Shown: in pieces, positions 5,864 to 14,063 of the stretch
Position numbering within the stretch: position 1 is the stretch's first letter
Layout of the letters: every line of letters starts with the position of its first letter
Assembly (NCBI GenBank): GCA_003219945.1
Contig: QHQV01000244.1
Location: forward strand, 1 to 16,354
Source: Verrucomicrobiota bacterium
GTDB lineage: Bacteria; Verrucomicrobiota; Verrucomicrobiia; Chthoniobacterales; UBA10450
Direction: 5' to 3'
Length of the DNA stretch: 16,354 bases
Program-made: the position numbers and the translations under genes
The notes under the pieces: generated by a model
The model's input: the letters and a program-made list of their open reading frames with translations, nothing else
Told to the model about the DNA's origin: nothing
The model's database searches: none

Positions 5864-8173
5864 ATGAAGCTGCTAGGTGCGCCGCGTCAGCCATTTGTCG
5901 GGCTGGCGTTGATGGCTGCGGTCGGAATCATCGTGGCCGAGTTCGTTCCGGTACGATCTACCGTATTGACTTTAGCAGCAATAGTTCTCGCAATCTGCAT
6001 TCTCGTTGCGTTCTGCCGGCCGAAATTGGCTGCGACATATCTCGTCGTCGCGTTTGGTTTTTTTCTGCTGCACAAATTCGCGACAACAAACACCGCAGGC
6101 CAGCAACTCGCAGACAAACTTGGCGAGCGGCCGCGCGTCGTCACAGCAGTCGGATGCGTGATCAATGAGCCGAAGATCGTGCCGAGCGGATTCGCAACTT
6201 TCCTGCTGAAGCTGAAGTCAATTGAACTCGAAGGCAAAACCGAGTCCACGCGCGCAGTCTGGCAGGTCCGTTGGAAAGGCGCGCCGGAGTTTGGTGATGA
6301 AGTCAAAATTTTCGGAATTGCCGAGCCAATGGCGCCGCCGCGGAATCCCGGCGAATTCGATATGCGCGCCTATCTGGCGCGGCATGATGTCCGCCGAATG
6401 CTCTTCGCTCGTTATTCAGAGGACGTCACGTTGATCCGCCACGGCAGCGGTAATCCGGTCCTGCGCGCTGCACAAGCGTCGCGGACGTGGATGCAAAACG
6501 CGTTGTGCCGCGGTCTGGACGATGCGCCCGAGGTAAAAAGTTTCATCAGTGGAATCGTGCTCGGCATCCGACACGAAACACCGGAGGACATCGAGGAGCC
6601 GTTTCAGCAAACCGGCACGATACACCTTTTCGCCGTCGCTGGGTTGCATGTGGGAATTGTGGCGGCCCTTTTGTGGGTTCTGGCTGCGGTAGCGCGCCTG
6701 CCACGCAAACGCGCAGCGGCATTCATCATTCCCTCGCTCTTTTTCTATGCGGCGGTAACGGGGCTGCACATCCCGGCGTTACGCGCGGCTGTGATGGCTT
6801 CAATCCTCGTCGGCAGTTACTTTTTCGAACGACGAGTATTTTTGCCAAACAGTCTCGCGGCAGCGGCGTTTTTCATTCTCTGTTGGAACACGAACGAATT
6901 GTTTTCGAGCGGGTTCCAGCTTTCCTTCGCGGTGGTTGGCGCAATTGTGCTGTTTGGCGATCCGTTGTTCAGACTTCTCCAGCGGCGTGCGGCTCCGGAT
7001 CCTTTTCTGCCACAAAGCCTGGTACGCGGTCCACGCCGATGGATGCACTCCAGCTATGAATGGTTTTGCGGTGGTGCATCTGTCTCGCTTGCAGCGTGGA
7101 TTGGTTCATTGCCGCTAATTCTTTGGTACTTCCACCTGGTCACGCCGATTTCTTTGCTGGCAAATCTCGTCGTTGTCCCGATTGCATTCTTTGTCCTCGC
7201 CGTTGCGCTTCTGTCGCTGATCACTACGCCGCTCCTCCCGTGGATCGCTGTTGTTTTCAATAACGCCAACTGGACGCTGGCCACGCTGGTCATCGGCATT
7301 GTTCATCTGTTCGCGCAAACTCCCGGCGGACACTTTTACGTTGGCGAACCTGACTGGGGCGGCCGGATCTCTGCCAAGATCACGGTGCTGGACTTGGGTG
7401 CGGGCGCGGCCGTTCACGTCCGAGTGAATGGCCACGACTGGTTAATCGATTGCGGGAGCGAACGGAGTTACGAGCGAATCGTGCGCGGGTATTTGCACTG
7501 GGCTGGCGTGAATCAGCTCACGGGTTTGGTGCTCACCCATGGCGACTCGCAGCACATCGGTGGCATTACGCAATTGTTGAGCGATTTCCCACGAATCCGT
7601 TTGATCGATAACCCTGCGCCCGATCGTTCGGTCCTTCATCGACAGCTGTCCCGAATAGTGTCTGGGCTGGAAGGACTCGGAGGCAAACCTGCAAAGTTGG
7701 CTGCCGGAGACAATTTTCATTTGTCTCGCGACGCTATTGCACATCTTTTGTTTCCGCCCCGCGGCTTTGCAGGAGCGACCGCGGATGATCAAGCGCTGGT
7801 TATCCGATTACTAATCCCGCCAGAGAGATTCGTTTTGTTTATGTCGGACAGCGGCGCAGAAACGGAGCGCACGTTGTTGAGCAATGGTTCGGACCTGCAG
7901 AGTGACATCCTTGTGAAGGGCCAACATCACTCTGGAATTTCCGGCCCGGCTCCATTTCTCGATGCCGTTCGGCCGCGCTTGATCATCGCGACCTCAAGAG
8001 AGTTTCCGGAGCACGAACGGATCAATGAACAGTGGGCTGAGCAACTTCGCGCCCGCGGTATCAAACTGTTTCGGCAGGACGAAACCGGCGCAGTAGAATT
8101 GAACTTCTCAGGCGACGAATGGAGCGCGCGAGCTTATTTGACCGGCGAAGTTTTTCGTAGCGTCAGCCGATAA
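5864..8173 (+). CDS. comEC: ComEC/Rec2-family DNA uptake channel protein
   Basis: Inner-membrane channel that imports single-stranded DNA during natural transformation. The 769 residues have the expected order. Two or three N-terminal helices (11-70) precede a soluble DUF4131/OB-like region (about 85-195). The Competence core begins near FISGIVLGIR and carries HLFAVAGLHVG (254-264), followed by multiple helices to about 485. A C-terminal metallo-beta-lactamase-like domain (about 504-755) starts at TVLDLGAGAAVHV. Its metal motif is unusual: LTHGDSQHIGG has Gln563 where HxHxDH enzymes have Asp, and Asp561 at the second His. D662 (FMSDSG) and KGQHHSG (685-691) remain. The final 40 bp overlap the convergent trmB. 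No clear ribosome site precedes the ATG. No other competence gene is visible nearby. Confidence 0.92.
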   Translation: MKLLGAPRQPFVGLALMAAVGIIVAEFVPVRSTVLTLAAIVLAICILVAFCRPKLAATYLVVAFGFFLLHKFATTNTAGQQLADKLGERPRVVTAVGCVINEPKIVPSGFATFLLKLKSIELEGKTESTRAVWQVRWKGAPEFGDEVKIFGIAEPMAPPRNPGEFDMRAYLARHDVRRMLFARYSEDVTLIRHGSGNPVLRAAQASRTWMQNALCRGLDDAPEVKSFISGIVLGIRHETPEDIEEPFQQTGTIHLFAVAGLHVGIVAALLWVLAAVARLPRKRAAAFIIPSLFFYAAVTGLHIPALRAAVMASILVGSYFFERRVFLPNSLAAAAFFILCWNTNELFSSGFQLSFAVVGAIVLFGDPLFRLLQRRAAPDPFLPQSLVRGPRRWMHSSYEWFCGGASVSLAAWIGSLPLILWYFHLVTPISLLANLVVVPIAFFVLAVALLSLITTPLLPWIAVVFNNANWTLATLVIGIVHLFAQTPGGHFYVGEPDWGGRISAKITVLDLGAGAAVHVRVNGHDWLIDCGSERSYERIVRGYLHWAGVNQLTGLVLTHGDSQHIGGITQLLSDFPRIRLIDNPAPDRSVLHRQLSRIVSGLEGLGGKPAKLAAGDNFHLSRDAIAHLLFPPRGFAGATADDQALVIRLLIPPERFVLFMSDSGAETERTLLSNGSDLQSDILVKGQHHSGISGPAPFLDAVRPRLIIATSREFPEHERINEQWAEQLRARGIKLFRQDETGAVELNFSGDEWSARAYLTGEVFRSVSR

Positions 8174-8721
8174 ATCGGCGCGCCTTGCTCCCGAAATTTC
8201 CTTTCGAAGTTGGTCACCGGTAGAACGGTGTCGTCCGATAACTGCGGGACAACTTGAAATTGCTGGTGAGCGCCACTTAGCCGTTCGATTTGATGAAAAT
8301 AATCCAGCTGATCGGTGGTGACGCATAAGACGCCGTGTTGCTGCAGCGCAGCGGCGACTGCGTCCAAAAAGTGGCGGGTGAAAATCCGTCGGAATTGATG
8401 GCGCCGTTTCGGCCATGGGTCGGGGAAAAGAAGATGAAAGTTTTCTACTGAACATTCAGGCAGAAGATAGCGCACGGCGAATAAGGTGTCGGCGCGCAGG
8501 ACCCGCACGTTTTCGATCTTCTCTGCTTTGAAGCGAACTTTCTCTACGCGCTTTGTTAGCCGCTCGATGCCGAGGAAATTTCTCTTCGGGAACTGTTGCG
8601 CCATTTGGCAGAGAAAAGATCCATCGCCGCACCCAAGATCGACATGCAGCGGCGCGTTGCGTCCGAAAAGTTGCAAAAGATCAAGACGCGCGACTTGCAA
8701 TTGCGGCAACACTTCGATCAC
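8134..8721 (-). CDS. trmB: tRNA (guanine-N7-)-methyltransferase
   Basis: Methylates N7 of G46 in the tRNA variable loop using S-adenosylmethionine. The 195-residue protein shows the SAM-binding loop HVDLGCGDGSFL (26-37), the acidic ribose contact GIERL (51-55), the TrmB hallmark LLFPDPWPKRRH (97-108), and the substrate motif TNFERKF...PIYRL (170-185). The start is a GTG at 8721; the frame is open for 10 codons upstream to a TGA but offers no ATG, GTG or TTG there. The product is short at the N-terminus (family about 210-240) but domain-complete. It converges with comEC, the last 40 bp overlapping, and diverges from msrA across a hairpin-bearing spacer. Confidence 0.93.
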   Translation of the reverse strand: MIEVLPQLQVARLDLLQLFGRNAPLHVDLGCGDGSFLCQMAQQFPKRNFLGIERLTKRVEKVRFKAEKIENVRVLRADTLFAVRYLLPECSVENFHLLFPDPWPKRRHQFRRIFTRHFLDAVAAALQQHGVLCVTTDQLDYFHQIERLSGAHQQFQVVPQLSDDTVLPVTNFERKFREQGAPIYRLTLRKTSPVK

Positions 8722-8749
8722 AGGAAAGAATGTCGGCTTCTGGCCGAGG

Positions 8750-8782
8750 CTTCAAGCCCCCAGCAAGCTGCGGGGTCTGAAG
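8750..8782. repeat. Palindromic hairpin between trmB and msrA
   Basis: CTTCAAGCCCC (8750-8760) pairs with GGGGTCTGAAG (8772-8782) at 9 of 11 positions. An inner CAGC-AA-GCTG stem (8761-8770) completes an almost continuous 33-base fold. It lies in the 110-bp spacer between divergent trmB and msrA, so it would lie in the leader or promoter of one or both. No T-run is present. It may be a dispersed palindromic repeat of the host genome. Confidence 0.5.
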
Positions 8783-8831
8783 GGAAACATGTTGAAGAGC
8801 GTCGCGTCCGGAGCGACATGAAAGACACAGC

Positions 8832-9437
8832 ATGAAACGAATTGTTCTTCTCGCTTTTAGCTGCCTGGCCTTTGCGGCTGCGACTCATGGGCAAAGTCCG
8901 ACCCCAGCCATGACGAGCACCGCGGTTTTCGCCGGTGGGTGTTTTTGGTGCATCCAGCCGGCATTCGACAAAACACCAGGCGTGGTCAAGACCGTCGTTG
9001 GTTATTGCGGCGGAACCGAAGCAAACCCGACTTACAAGCTCGTGACGTCGGAAAAAACAAAGTATCGCGAATCAATCGAAATCACGTACGACCCGGCGAA
9101 GATTTCGTACGATCAGCTCCTCGAGATCTATTGGCGACAAATCGATCCCACCCAAACCGATGGCCAGTTCACTGATATCGGACCGAGTTATCGCGCCGCA
9201 ATCTTTTACGGCAACGCCAAGGAAAAGAAAACTGCCGAGGTTTCAAAAGAGAAACTGACGCGCTCCGGAAAATTCAAAAAACCCGTCGTGACCGAAATTT
9301 TGCCTGCGGTGAAATTTTGGCCCGCTGAAGATTATCACCAGAAATATTATCGGGAGAACCCGGAGCATTTCGAAGCTTTCGAAGAAGGCTCCGGCCGCGT
9401 GTCATTCAAGAAAGACAAGTGGGGCGGCCAACAATAG
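8832..9437 (+). CDS. msrA: Peptide-methionine (S)-S-oxide reductase, exported
   Basis: Reduces the S-epimer of methionine sulfoxide in oxidised proteins. The catalytic signature GGCFWC (35-40) carries the essential Cys37, and the fold continues through VVGYCGG, YRESIEITYDP, SYRAAIFY and the C-terminal YHQKYYREN. Residues 1-20 (MKRIVLLAFSCLAFAAATHG) form a clear signal peptide with likely cleavage near THG/Q, so this copy should act outside the cytoplasm. There is no MsrB domain fusion, and the lipobox pattern is absent. The ATG at 8832 is fixed by the signal peptide; its ribosome site is weak. It ends 51 bp before sdhA on the same strand and might share a transcript. Confidence 0.94.
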   Translation: MKRIVLLAFSCLAFAAATHGQSPTPAMTSTAVFAGGCFWCIQPAFDKTPGVVKTVVGYCGGTEANPTYKLVTSEKTKYRESIEITYDPAKISYDQLLEIYWRQIDPTQTDGQFTDIGPSYRAAIFYGNAKEKKTAEVSKEKLTRSGKFKKPVVTEILPAVKFWPAEDYHQKYYRENPEHFEAFEEGSGRVSFKKDKWGGQQ

Positions 9438-9488
9438 CTTGCGCTGCGCGAGTACCGACCTTTGCAATTCGAGACAGATATCTGAAGC

Positions 9489-11411
9489 ATGATTGGAACG
9501 TTGGATCCGAAAATTCCGCCAGGACCGCTCGATCAAAAATGGCGAAATCACCAAGACCATTCGCGATTGGTTAATCCGAACAACCGACGAAAGCTTGAGA
9601 TCATAGTCGTCGGCAGCGGCCTCGCGGGCGGATCGGCTGCAGCGACGCTGGGCGAATTGGGTTACCGGGTAAAATGTTTTTGTTTTCAAGACTCGCCGAG
9701 ACGCGCCCATTCCATTGCAGCGCAAGGCGGCATTAATGCGGCAAAGAATTACCAGAACGATGGCGACAGCGTTTACCGATTGTTCTACGACACGATTAAG
9801 GGTGGCGATTTTCGTTCGCGCGAAGCGAACGTTTACCGCCTAGCGGAGATCGCCAACAACATCATCGATCAATGTGTCGCCCAAGGCGTGCCGTTCGCGC
9901 GCGAATACAGCGGCTACCTCGCTAATCGGTCATTTGGCGGCGCACAAGTTTCACGGACTTTTTACGCTCGCGGACAGACCGGTCAGCAACTGTTGTTAGG
10001 CTGTTACCAGGCGCTGTGTCGCCAAGTGGCCTCTGGTACGGTGGGGATGTTTCCGTACACCGAGATGCTCGACCTGGTGATCGTCAATGGACAAGCCAAG
10101 GGAATCGTCACTCGGAACTTGCGCTCCGGAAAAATGGAGAGGCACGCAGCGGATGCAGTCGTGCTCGCCAGCGGCGGCTACGGAAACGTGTTCTATCTGT
10201 CGACCAATGCGCGCGGCAGCAATGTGACAGCAACATATCGCGCTTACAAAAGAGGTGCCCTCTTTGCCAATCCATCATTCACACAAATTCATCCCACCTG
10301 CATCCCCGTCAGCGGCGACTATCAGTCCAAGCTCACCCTGATGTCGGAATCGCTGCGTAACGACGGACGTGTGTGGGTGCCGAAACGCAAGGAAGACCGC
10401 GTCAAGCCGCCGAGTGAAATTCCCGAGGGGGAACGTGATTATTATCTCGAGAGAAAATATCCCAGCTACGGGAACCTCGCGCCGCGCGACATTTCATCGC
10501 GCGCAGCGAAGGAAGTTTGCGACGAAGGCCGTGGCGTCGGTCCGGGCGGACGCGGCGTGTATCTCGATTTCGCCGATTCGATCAAACGACTCGGCGTAGA
10601 GACGATTCGCGAACGCTACGGAAACTTGTTCGAGGTGTACAAAAAAATTACCGGTGAGGACGCCTACAAAATGCCGATGCGAATTTATCCGGCCGTACAC
10701 TACACAATGGGCGGTCTCTGGGTGGATTACGATTTGATGAGCAATGTGCCCGGGCTGTTCGTGATCGGCGAAGCCAATTTCTCCGATCACGGCGCAAACC
10801 GGCTCGGAGCCAGCGCGCTTATGCAAGGCCTCGTGGACGGTTATTTTGTTTTGCCCAACACGCTGCCGAATTATCTCGCCGGTCAGATGGGAAAACGGCC
10901 TTCCCCCGAATCTGCCGAGTTTAAACAAGCCGAGCAGAGTGTCCGCGCACGGCTCGAGAAATTGCTGAAGGTCAACGGCACGCGCTCCGCCGATTCATTT
11001 CATCGCGAGCTGGGCCTTCTTCTCTGGGACAAATGCGGGATGTCGCGTAACGAACAAGGATTGCGCGAAGCGCTGCGAAAAATTCCCGAACTGCGCGCAG
11101 AATTCTGGCGCGACGTGCGTGTGCCGGGAGACGAAGAAGATTACAACCAATCACTGGAACGTGCCGGGCGCGTTGCCGACTTCCTCGAATTCGCTGAACT
11201 GATGTGCATCGACGCGCTGGAGCGCGACGAATCTGCCGGAGCACATTTTCGCGAGGAGCATCAAACGTCTGATGGCGAAGCGCTCCGAGACGACGAGAGC
11301 AATGCAGCGGTGTTCGCGTGGGAATTTCAAGGCGACGGTCAGCCTCCGAAACTGTATCGCGAACAGTTGCATTTCGAAACCGCGCATCTGGCGCAAAGAA
11401 GCTATAAATGA
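9489..11411 (+). CDS. sdhA: Succinate dehydrogenase/fumarate reductase flavoprotein subunit
   Basis: FAD-bearing catalytic subunit of complex II, oxidising succinate to fumarate at the cytoplasmic face of the membrane. The 640-residue protein has the dinucleotide fold [20 protein letters not shown] (38-57), a flavin-linking His74 in [11 protein letters not shown], the substrate region [13 protein letters not shown], the capping-domain motif [13 protein letters not shown], and the FAD-binding [19 protein letters not shown]. Length and wording match the non-proteobacterial (Bacteroidota/Chlamydiota/Verrucomicrobiota-type) SdhA, whose operons usually read sdhC-sdhA-sdhB. No cytochrome b membrane anchor lies on either side here; upstream is msrA. 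The N-terminal [18 protein letters not shown] is typical of this clade, supporting the ATG at 9489. Confidence 0.95.
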   Translation: MIGTLDPKIPPGPLDQKWRNHQDHSRLVNPNNRRKLEIIVVGSGLAGGSAAATLGELGYRVKCFCFQDSPRRAHSIAAQGGINAAKNYQNDGDSVYRLFYDTIKGGDFRSREANVYRLAEIANNIIDQCVAQGVPFAREYSGYLANRSFGGAQVSRTFYARGQTGQQLLLGCYQALCRQVASGTVGMFPYTEMLDLVIVNGQAKGIVTRNLRSGKMERHAADAVVLASGGYGNVFYLSTNARGSNVTATYRAYKRGALFANPSFTQIHPTCIPVSGDYQSKLTLMSESLRNDGRVWVPKRKEDRVKPPSEIPEGERDYYLERKYPSYGNLAPRDISSRAAKEVCDEGRGVGPGGRGVYLDFADSIKRLGVETIRERYGNLFEVYKKITGEDAYKMPMRIYPAVHYTMGGLWVDYDLMSNVPGLFVIGEANFSDHGANRLGASALMQGLVDGYFVLPNTLPNYLAGQMGKRPSPESAEFKQAEQSVRARLEKLLKVNGTRSADSFHRELGLLLWDKCGMSRNEQGLREALRKIPELRAEFWRDVRVPGDEEDYNQSLERAGRVADFLEFAELMCIDALERDESAGAHFREEHQTSDGEALRDDESNAAVFAWEFQGDGQPPKLYREQLHFETAHLAQRSYK

Positions 11412-11423
11412 GCAATTCCTCTG

Positions 11424-11448
11424 GTAGGGCGCGACCGTCGGACGCGCC
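11424..11448 (+). repeat. Single GTAG-headed hairpin (REP-like) between sdhA and sdhB
   Basis: GTAG (11424-11427) is followed immediately by GGCGCG (11428-11433), a 9-base loop ACCGTCGGA, and CGCGCC (11443-11448). It begins 12 bp after the sdhA stop, inside the 85-bp sdhA-sdhB spacer, and matches the GTAG-plus-stem design of the doublets at 3521-3579, 14535-14607 and 14875-14932. Being between operon genes, it may shape mRNA processing. The rest of the spacer holds no clear ribosome site. Confidence 0.6.
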
Positions 11449-11496
11449 GACGAATTCAAGGGTGGCCTCAGCGAGCTGTCGCTATCTGTTCTAATT

Positions 11497-12252
11497 ATGA
11501 ACTTCCGGTTGAGAATCTGGAGACAGCGCGACGCGAAGTTCCGCGGCAAACTCGTTAAGTACGAAGTCCGCGAGATTTCGCCGGACACGTCGTTTCTGGA
11601 GATGCTCGATATTCTCAACGAAAATTTGCTCCGGGCCGGTGAGGAACCAGTCGCGTTCGACTCTGATTGCCGGGAAGGGATTTGCGGCACTTGCTCGCTT
11701 ACGGTTAACGGTGAGGCTCACGGCCCAGATCATCCGGGCGCAGTGTGCGAGCTGTACATGCGGAAGTTTCGGGACGGCGAAACCATCACCATCGAACCGT
11801 TTCGCGTCGGCTCGTTTCCAATCGTCAAGGATCTGGTGGTCGATCGCAGCGCGCTCGACCGGATCGTTCAGGCCGGCGGATTCATCTCCGCGCGCGCAGG
11901 ATCAGCGCCGGAGGCAAATTCAATTCTCATTCCCAAACACGACGCAGACCTGGCAATGGAAGCAGCAGCGTGCATCGGCTGCGGCGCGTGCGCAGCAGCG
12001 TGCCCGAACGGATCGGCAATGCTATTTGCGGCTGCGAAAGTTTCGCACTTATCCTCTTTGCCGCAGGGCGGGCCGGAACGCGAGCGACGCGTGCTGAAAA
12101 TGGTGCGGGCGATGGACGCAGAAAAATTCGGTAACTGCACCAACACTTACGAGTGCGAAGCGGTGTGTCCCGCCAAGATCAGCGCCAGTTTTATCGCGAA
12201 GCTCAATCGCGAATACGCATCTGCACAATTTCGCCAACGACTCGGCGAATAG
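11497..12252 (+). CDS. sdhB: Succinate dehydrogenase/fumarate reductase iron-sulfur subunit
   Basis: Electron-transfer subunit of complex II, passing electrons from FAD to quinone. The 251-residue protein has an N-terminal [2Fe-2S] ferredoxin domain with C58, C63, C66 and C84 (DSDCREGICGTCSLTVNG, GAVCEL). The C-terminal dicluster domain has C159, C162, C165, C169 (ACIGCGACAAACPNGSAMLF) and C214, C220, C224 (NCTNTYECEAVCP), for the [4Fe-4S] and [3Fe-4S] clusters. It follows sdhA by 85 bp, a gap that contains a palindromic repeat rather than an evident ribosome site. The ATG at 11497 gives the family N-terminus MNFRLRIWRQ. The membrane anchor SdhC is not in the window. Confidence 0.95.
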   Translation: MNFRLRIWRQRDAKFRGKLVKYEVREISPDTSFLEMLDILNENLLRAGEEPVAFDSDCREGICGTCSLTVNGEAHGPDHPGAVCELYMRKFRDGETITIEPFRVGSFPIVKDLVVDRSALDRIVQAGGFISARAGSAPEANSILIPKHDADLAMEAAACIGCGACAAACPNGSAMLFAAAKVSHLSSLPQGGPERERRVLKMVRAMDAEKFGNCTNTYECEAVCPAKISASFIAKLNREYASAQFRQRLGE

Positions 12253-12429
12253 CTACACCGGTGTTCGCATAGTCTGCGGAGCGCACACGTCTCGCGTGCT
12301 GGCGAGCGCATCCCGCGATCACGAACTTTTCTCAAGGTAGGTCATCCCTCACGGGCGTGTATAATTTGAAAGGAAAGATCGTCCGGCGGGACACCGAAAC
12401 CAGGTCGCCGCGGCGACCGCCACCCGGGA
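12253..12429. other. sdhB-ispE convergent spacer with palindromes
   Basis: No gene is supported. Three fold-back sequences lie here: ACACCGGTGT (12255-12264, perfect), GCACACG-TCT-CGCGTGC (12283-12299, one mismatch) and GGTCGCCGCGGCGACC (12403-12418, perfect 16 bp). A lone TATAAT occurs at 12360-12365 without a matching -35 box. Since sdhB and ispE converge, the hairpins may serve as transcription barriers, though no T-runs accompany them. They may equally be dispersed repeats. Confidence 0.5.
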
Positions 12430-13263
12430 TTAGCGCGTTTCGCACGCACAGCTCCACAGTTCTGGATCAAGCTCCGCTCTTGCGCGCGTCACCAGCCGAT
12501 CGACATCTGTATTGCCGCGAATCACGGCGAAGACCGTGGAACCCGAACCGGACATCAGCGCGGCGCCCACTTCTGGTTGCTTGAGTAACCAAGTCTTCAG
12601 CTGCGTTAGAAAAACGAACTTTTCGAAAACAGGACGCTCTAGATCGTTCACGAACGTTTGGCCGTCGAACGCTTGAGAAGCGTACGCGACCCCCGGAATT
12701 TCGCGCGAATCTCGCCACCGAGAGTAGGCCCACTGCGTAGGCACGCCGAACCCAGGCTTCAGCAACAACACCGATAGTTGTTCGCGCAATCTAGTCGGAC
12801 TCACGAGTTCGCCGCGTCCTTTGCAAACCGCAGCGGATTGGAAAATGAAAAATGGAACGTCCGATCCGATTATCTCCGCCATTTTCGCCAGTGCTTCACG
12901 GGGTAAATTCGTCGCGAATAGTTCGTTGAGCGCCAGCAGAGTGGAAGCGCCGTCGCTGCTTCCTCCACCCAGCCCGGCGCCGTGTGGAATTCTCTTTTTG
13001 AGTTCGATCGAAACACCGCTGGCGATCTGCGTTTCTTCCAAAAACACGTTCGCTGCACGCATCACAATATTGTCTTCGCCTTTCGGCACTAAGGGATCAT
13101 CGCAGCGAAACGCAATTTCTTGTTTGCCATGGCACCGGGCGATCTTGATCTCGTCACAAAGCGAAATCGGCGCGATGAACGTCTCGATTTCATGAAAGCC
13201 ATCGCTGCGAGGGCCGTGAATTCTCAGCGAAAGATTGATCTTCGCGGGAGCGATGACTTGCAT
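12430..13263 (-). CDS. ispE: 4-diphosphocytidyl-2-C-methyl-D-erythritol kinase
   Basis: GHMP-superfamily kinase phosphorylating CDP-methylerythritol in the MEP pathway to isopentenyl diphosphate, in the cytoplasm. The hallmark motifs are present: N-terminal APAKINLSLRI (substrate), the ATP-binding glycine-rich loop PHGAGLGGGSSDGAST (about 94-109), and the C-terminal GHMP motif ALMSGSGSTVFAV. At 277 residues it matches family length. I start at the ATG at 13263 rather than the in-frame TTG three codons upstream. It converges on sdhB and diverges from pyrF across a palindromic repeat. The polyprenyl diphosphate synthase 1.6 kb away would use the products of the same pathway. Confidence 0.95.
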   Translation of the reverse strand: MQVIAPAKINLSLRIHGPRSDGFHEIETFIAPISLCDEIKIARCHGKQEIAFRCDDPLVPKGEDNIVMRAANVFLEETQIASGVSIELKKRIPHGAGLGGGSSDGASTLLALNELFATNLPREALAKMAEIIGSDVPFFIFQSAAVCKGRGELVSPTRLREQLSVLLLKPGFGVPTQWAYSRWRDSREIPGVAYASQAFDGQTFVNDLERPVFEKFVFLTQLKTWLLKQPEVGAALMSGSGSTVFAVIRGNTDVDRLVTRARAELDPELWSCACETR

Positions 13264-13279
13264 AACCTGCAATTTGCTC

Positions 13280-13354
13280 TGTCATTCTGAGCGAAGTCGA
13301 GGAATCTCTTGCTCGTTGTCGAAATACTGAGATGTCTCGACTTCGCTCGACATC
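13280..13354. repeat. Palindromic repeat, copy 1 (GAGCGAAGTCGAG core), between ispE and pyrF
   Basis: The core GAGCGAAGTCGAG (13289-13301) has its exact reverse complement CTCGACTTCGCTC at 13336-13348. An inner 5-bp ATCTC/GAGAT stem (13304-13308 with 13329-13333) follows after two mismatches. The left arm opens with TGTCATTC. A related palindrome follows pyrF at 14064-14151. The element fills most of the 107-bp ispE-pyrF spacer, so promoters for both divergent genes must lie in or beside it. An ATG at 13332 in the right arm is in frame with pyrF. Confidence 0.75.
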
Positions 13355-13370
13355 ACGAACGCTGCCTGCC

Positions 13371-14063
13371 ATGACAAAAGCCGCTGATAAAATCATTGTG
13401 GCGCTCGACGTCGCCACAAAGAAGAAGGCACTCGAGCTCGTTGAGCAGCTCCGGGGCGAAATCTCTTTTTTTAAAATCGGGCTCCAACTTTACACGGCTG
13501 AAGGCCCCGAAATTGTGCGCGCGGTTTTGGCCACTGGCGCAAAGGTTTGGCTCGATCTGAAGCTCTATGACATCCCCAACACCGTTGCCCGGGCCGTTGA
13601 GTCCGCGAGCACTCTCGGGGTGCAAATGCTCACGATTCATTTGAGCGGCGGCAGCGCCATGATTCGCGCCGCGACTGCCGCTCGCGCCAGCGATATGCTC
13701 TTCCTGGGAGTGACTGTTCTGACCAGCGTCACTGAACAAACACTGCGCGAAATTGGAATCACGGACGGCGTCGAGGACCAAGTGCTCCGTCTGGCCAAGT
13801 TAGGCGTAGACGCAGGAATCGATGGCGTCGTGGCCAGTCCGCACGAAATCAAATCGCTTCGCCGCGAGTTCGGCGACAGGATCAAAATCGCCGTCCAGGG
13901 AATTCGGCCAAGCTGGGCAGAACCGGACGATCAGAAACGATTCATGACTCCGCGCGAAGCAATTCAAGCGGGCACAGACTACATCGGCATCGGGCGGCCG
14001 ATCACTGGGAATGCCCAGCCGCATGAAGCCGTGGCAAGAATTCTCGAGGAGCTGTCCTACTAA
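13371..14063 (+). CDS. pyrF: Orotidine-5'-phosphate decarboxylase
   Basis: Converts OMP to UMP, the last step of de novo UMP synthesis. The 230-residue TIM-barrel protein shows the substrate Asp and Lys of KIIVALDVATKKK and FFKIGLQLY, the catalytic Asp-Lys-Asp array in WLDLKLYDIPNTV, and the phosphate-binding C-terminal YIGIGRPIT. I chose the ATG at 13371 (MTKAADKIIVALD) because family similarity begins there; the upstream in-frame ATG at 13332 lies inside a palindromic repeat and would add 13 residues encoded by it. The TAA stop is immediately followed by the second copy of that repeat, so the gene sits between two copies. Confidence 0.95.
   Translation: MTKAADKIIVALDVATKKKALELVEQLRGEISFFKIGLQLYTAEGPEIVRAVLATGAKVWLDLKLYDIPNTVARAVESASTLGVQMLTIHLSGGSAMIRAATAARASDMLFLGVTVLTSVTEQTLREIGITDGVEDQVLRLAKLGVDAGIDGVVASPHEIKSLRREFGDRIKIAVQGIRPSWAEPDDQKRFMTPREAIQAGTDYIGIGRPITGNAQPHEAVARILEELSY

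Noticed and set aside
12360..12365. TATAAT as a promoter -10 box
   Set aside because: No -35-like sequence at the right distance, and the plus strand downstream holds no gene (ispE is on minus).
13332..13370. ATG at 13332 as the pyrF start
   Set aside because: The 13 added residues are encoded by a palindromic repeat and have no family similarity; MTKAADKIIVALD at 13371 fits better.
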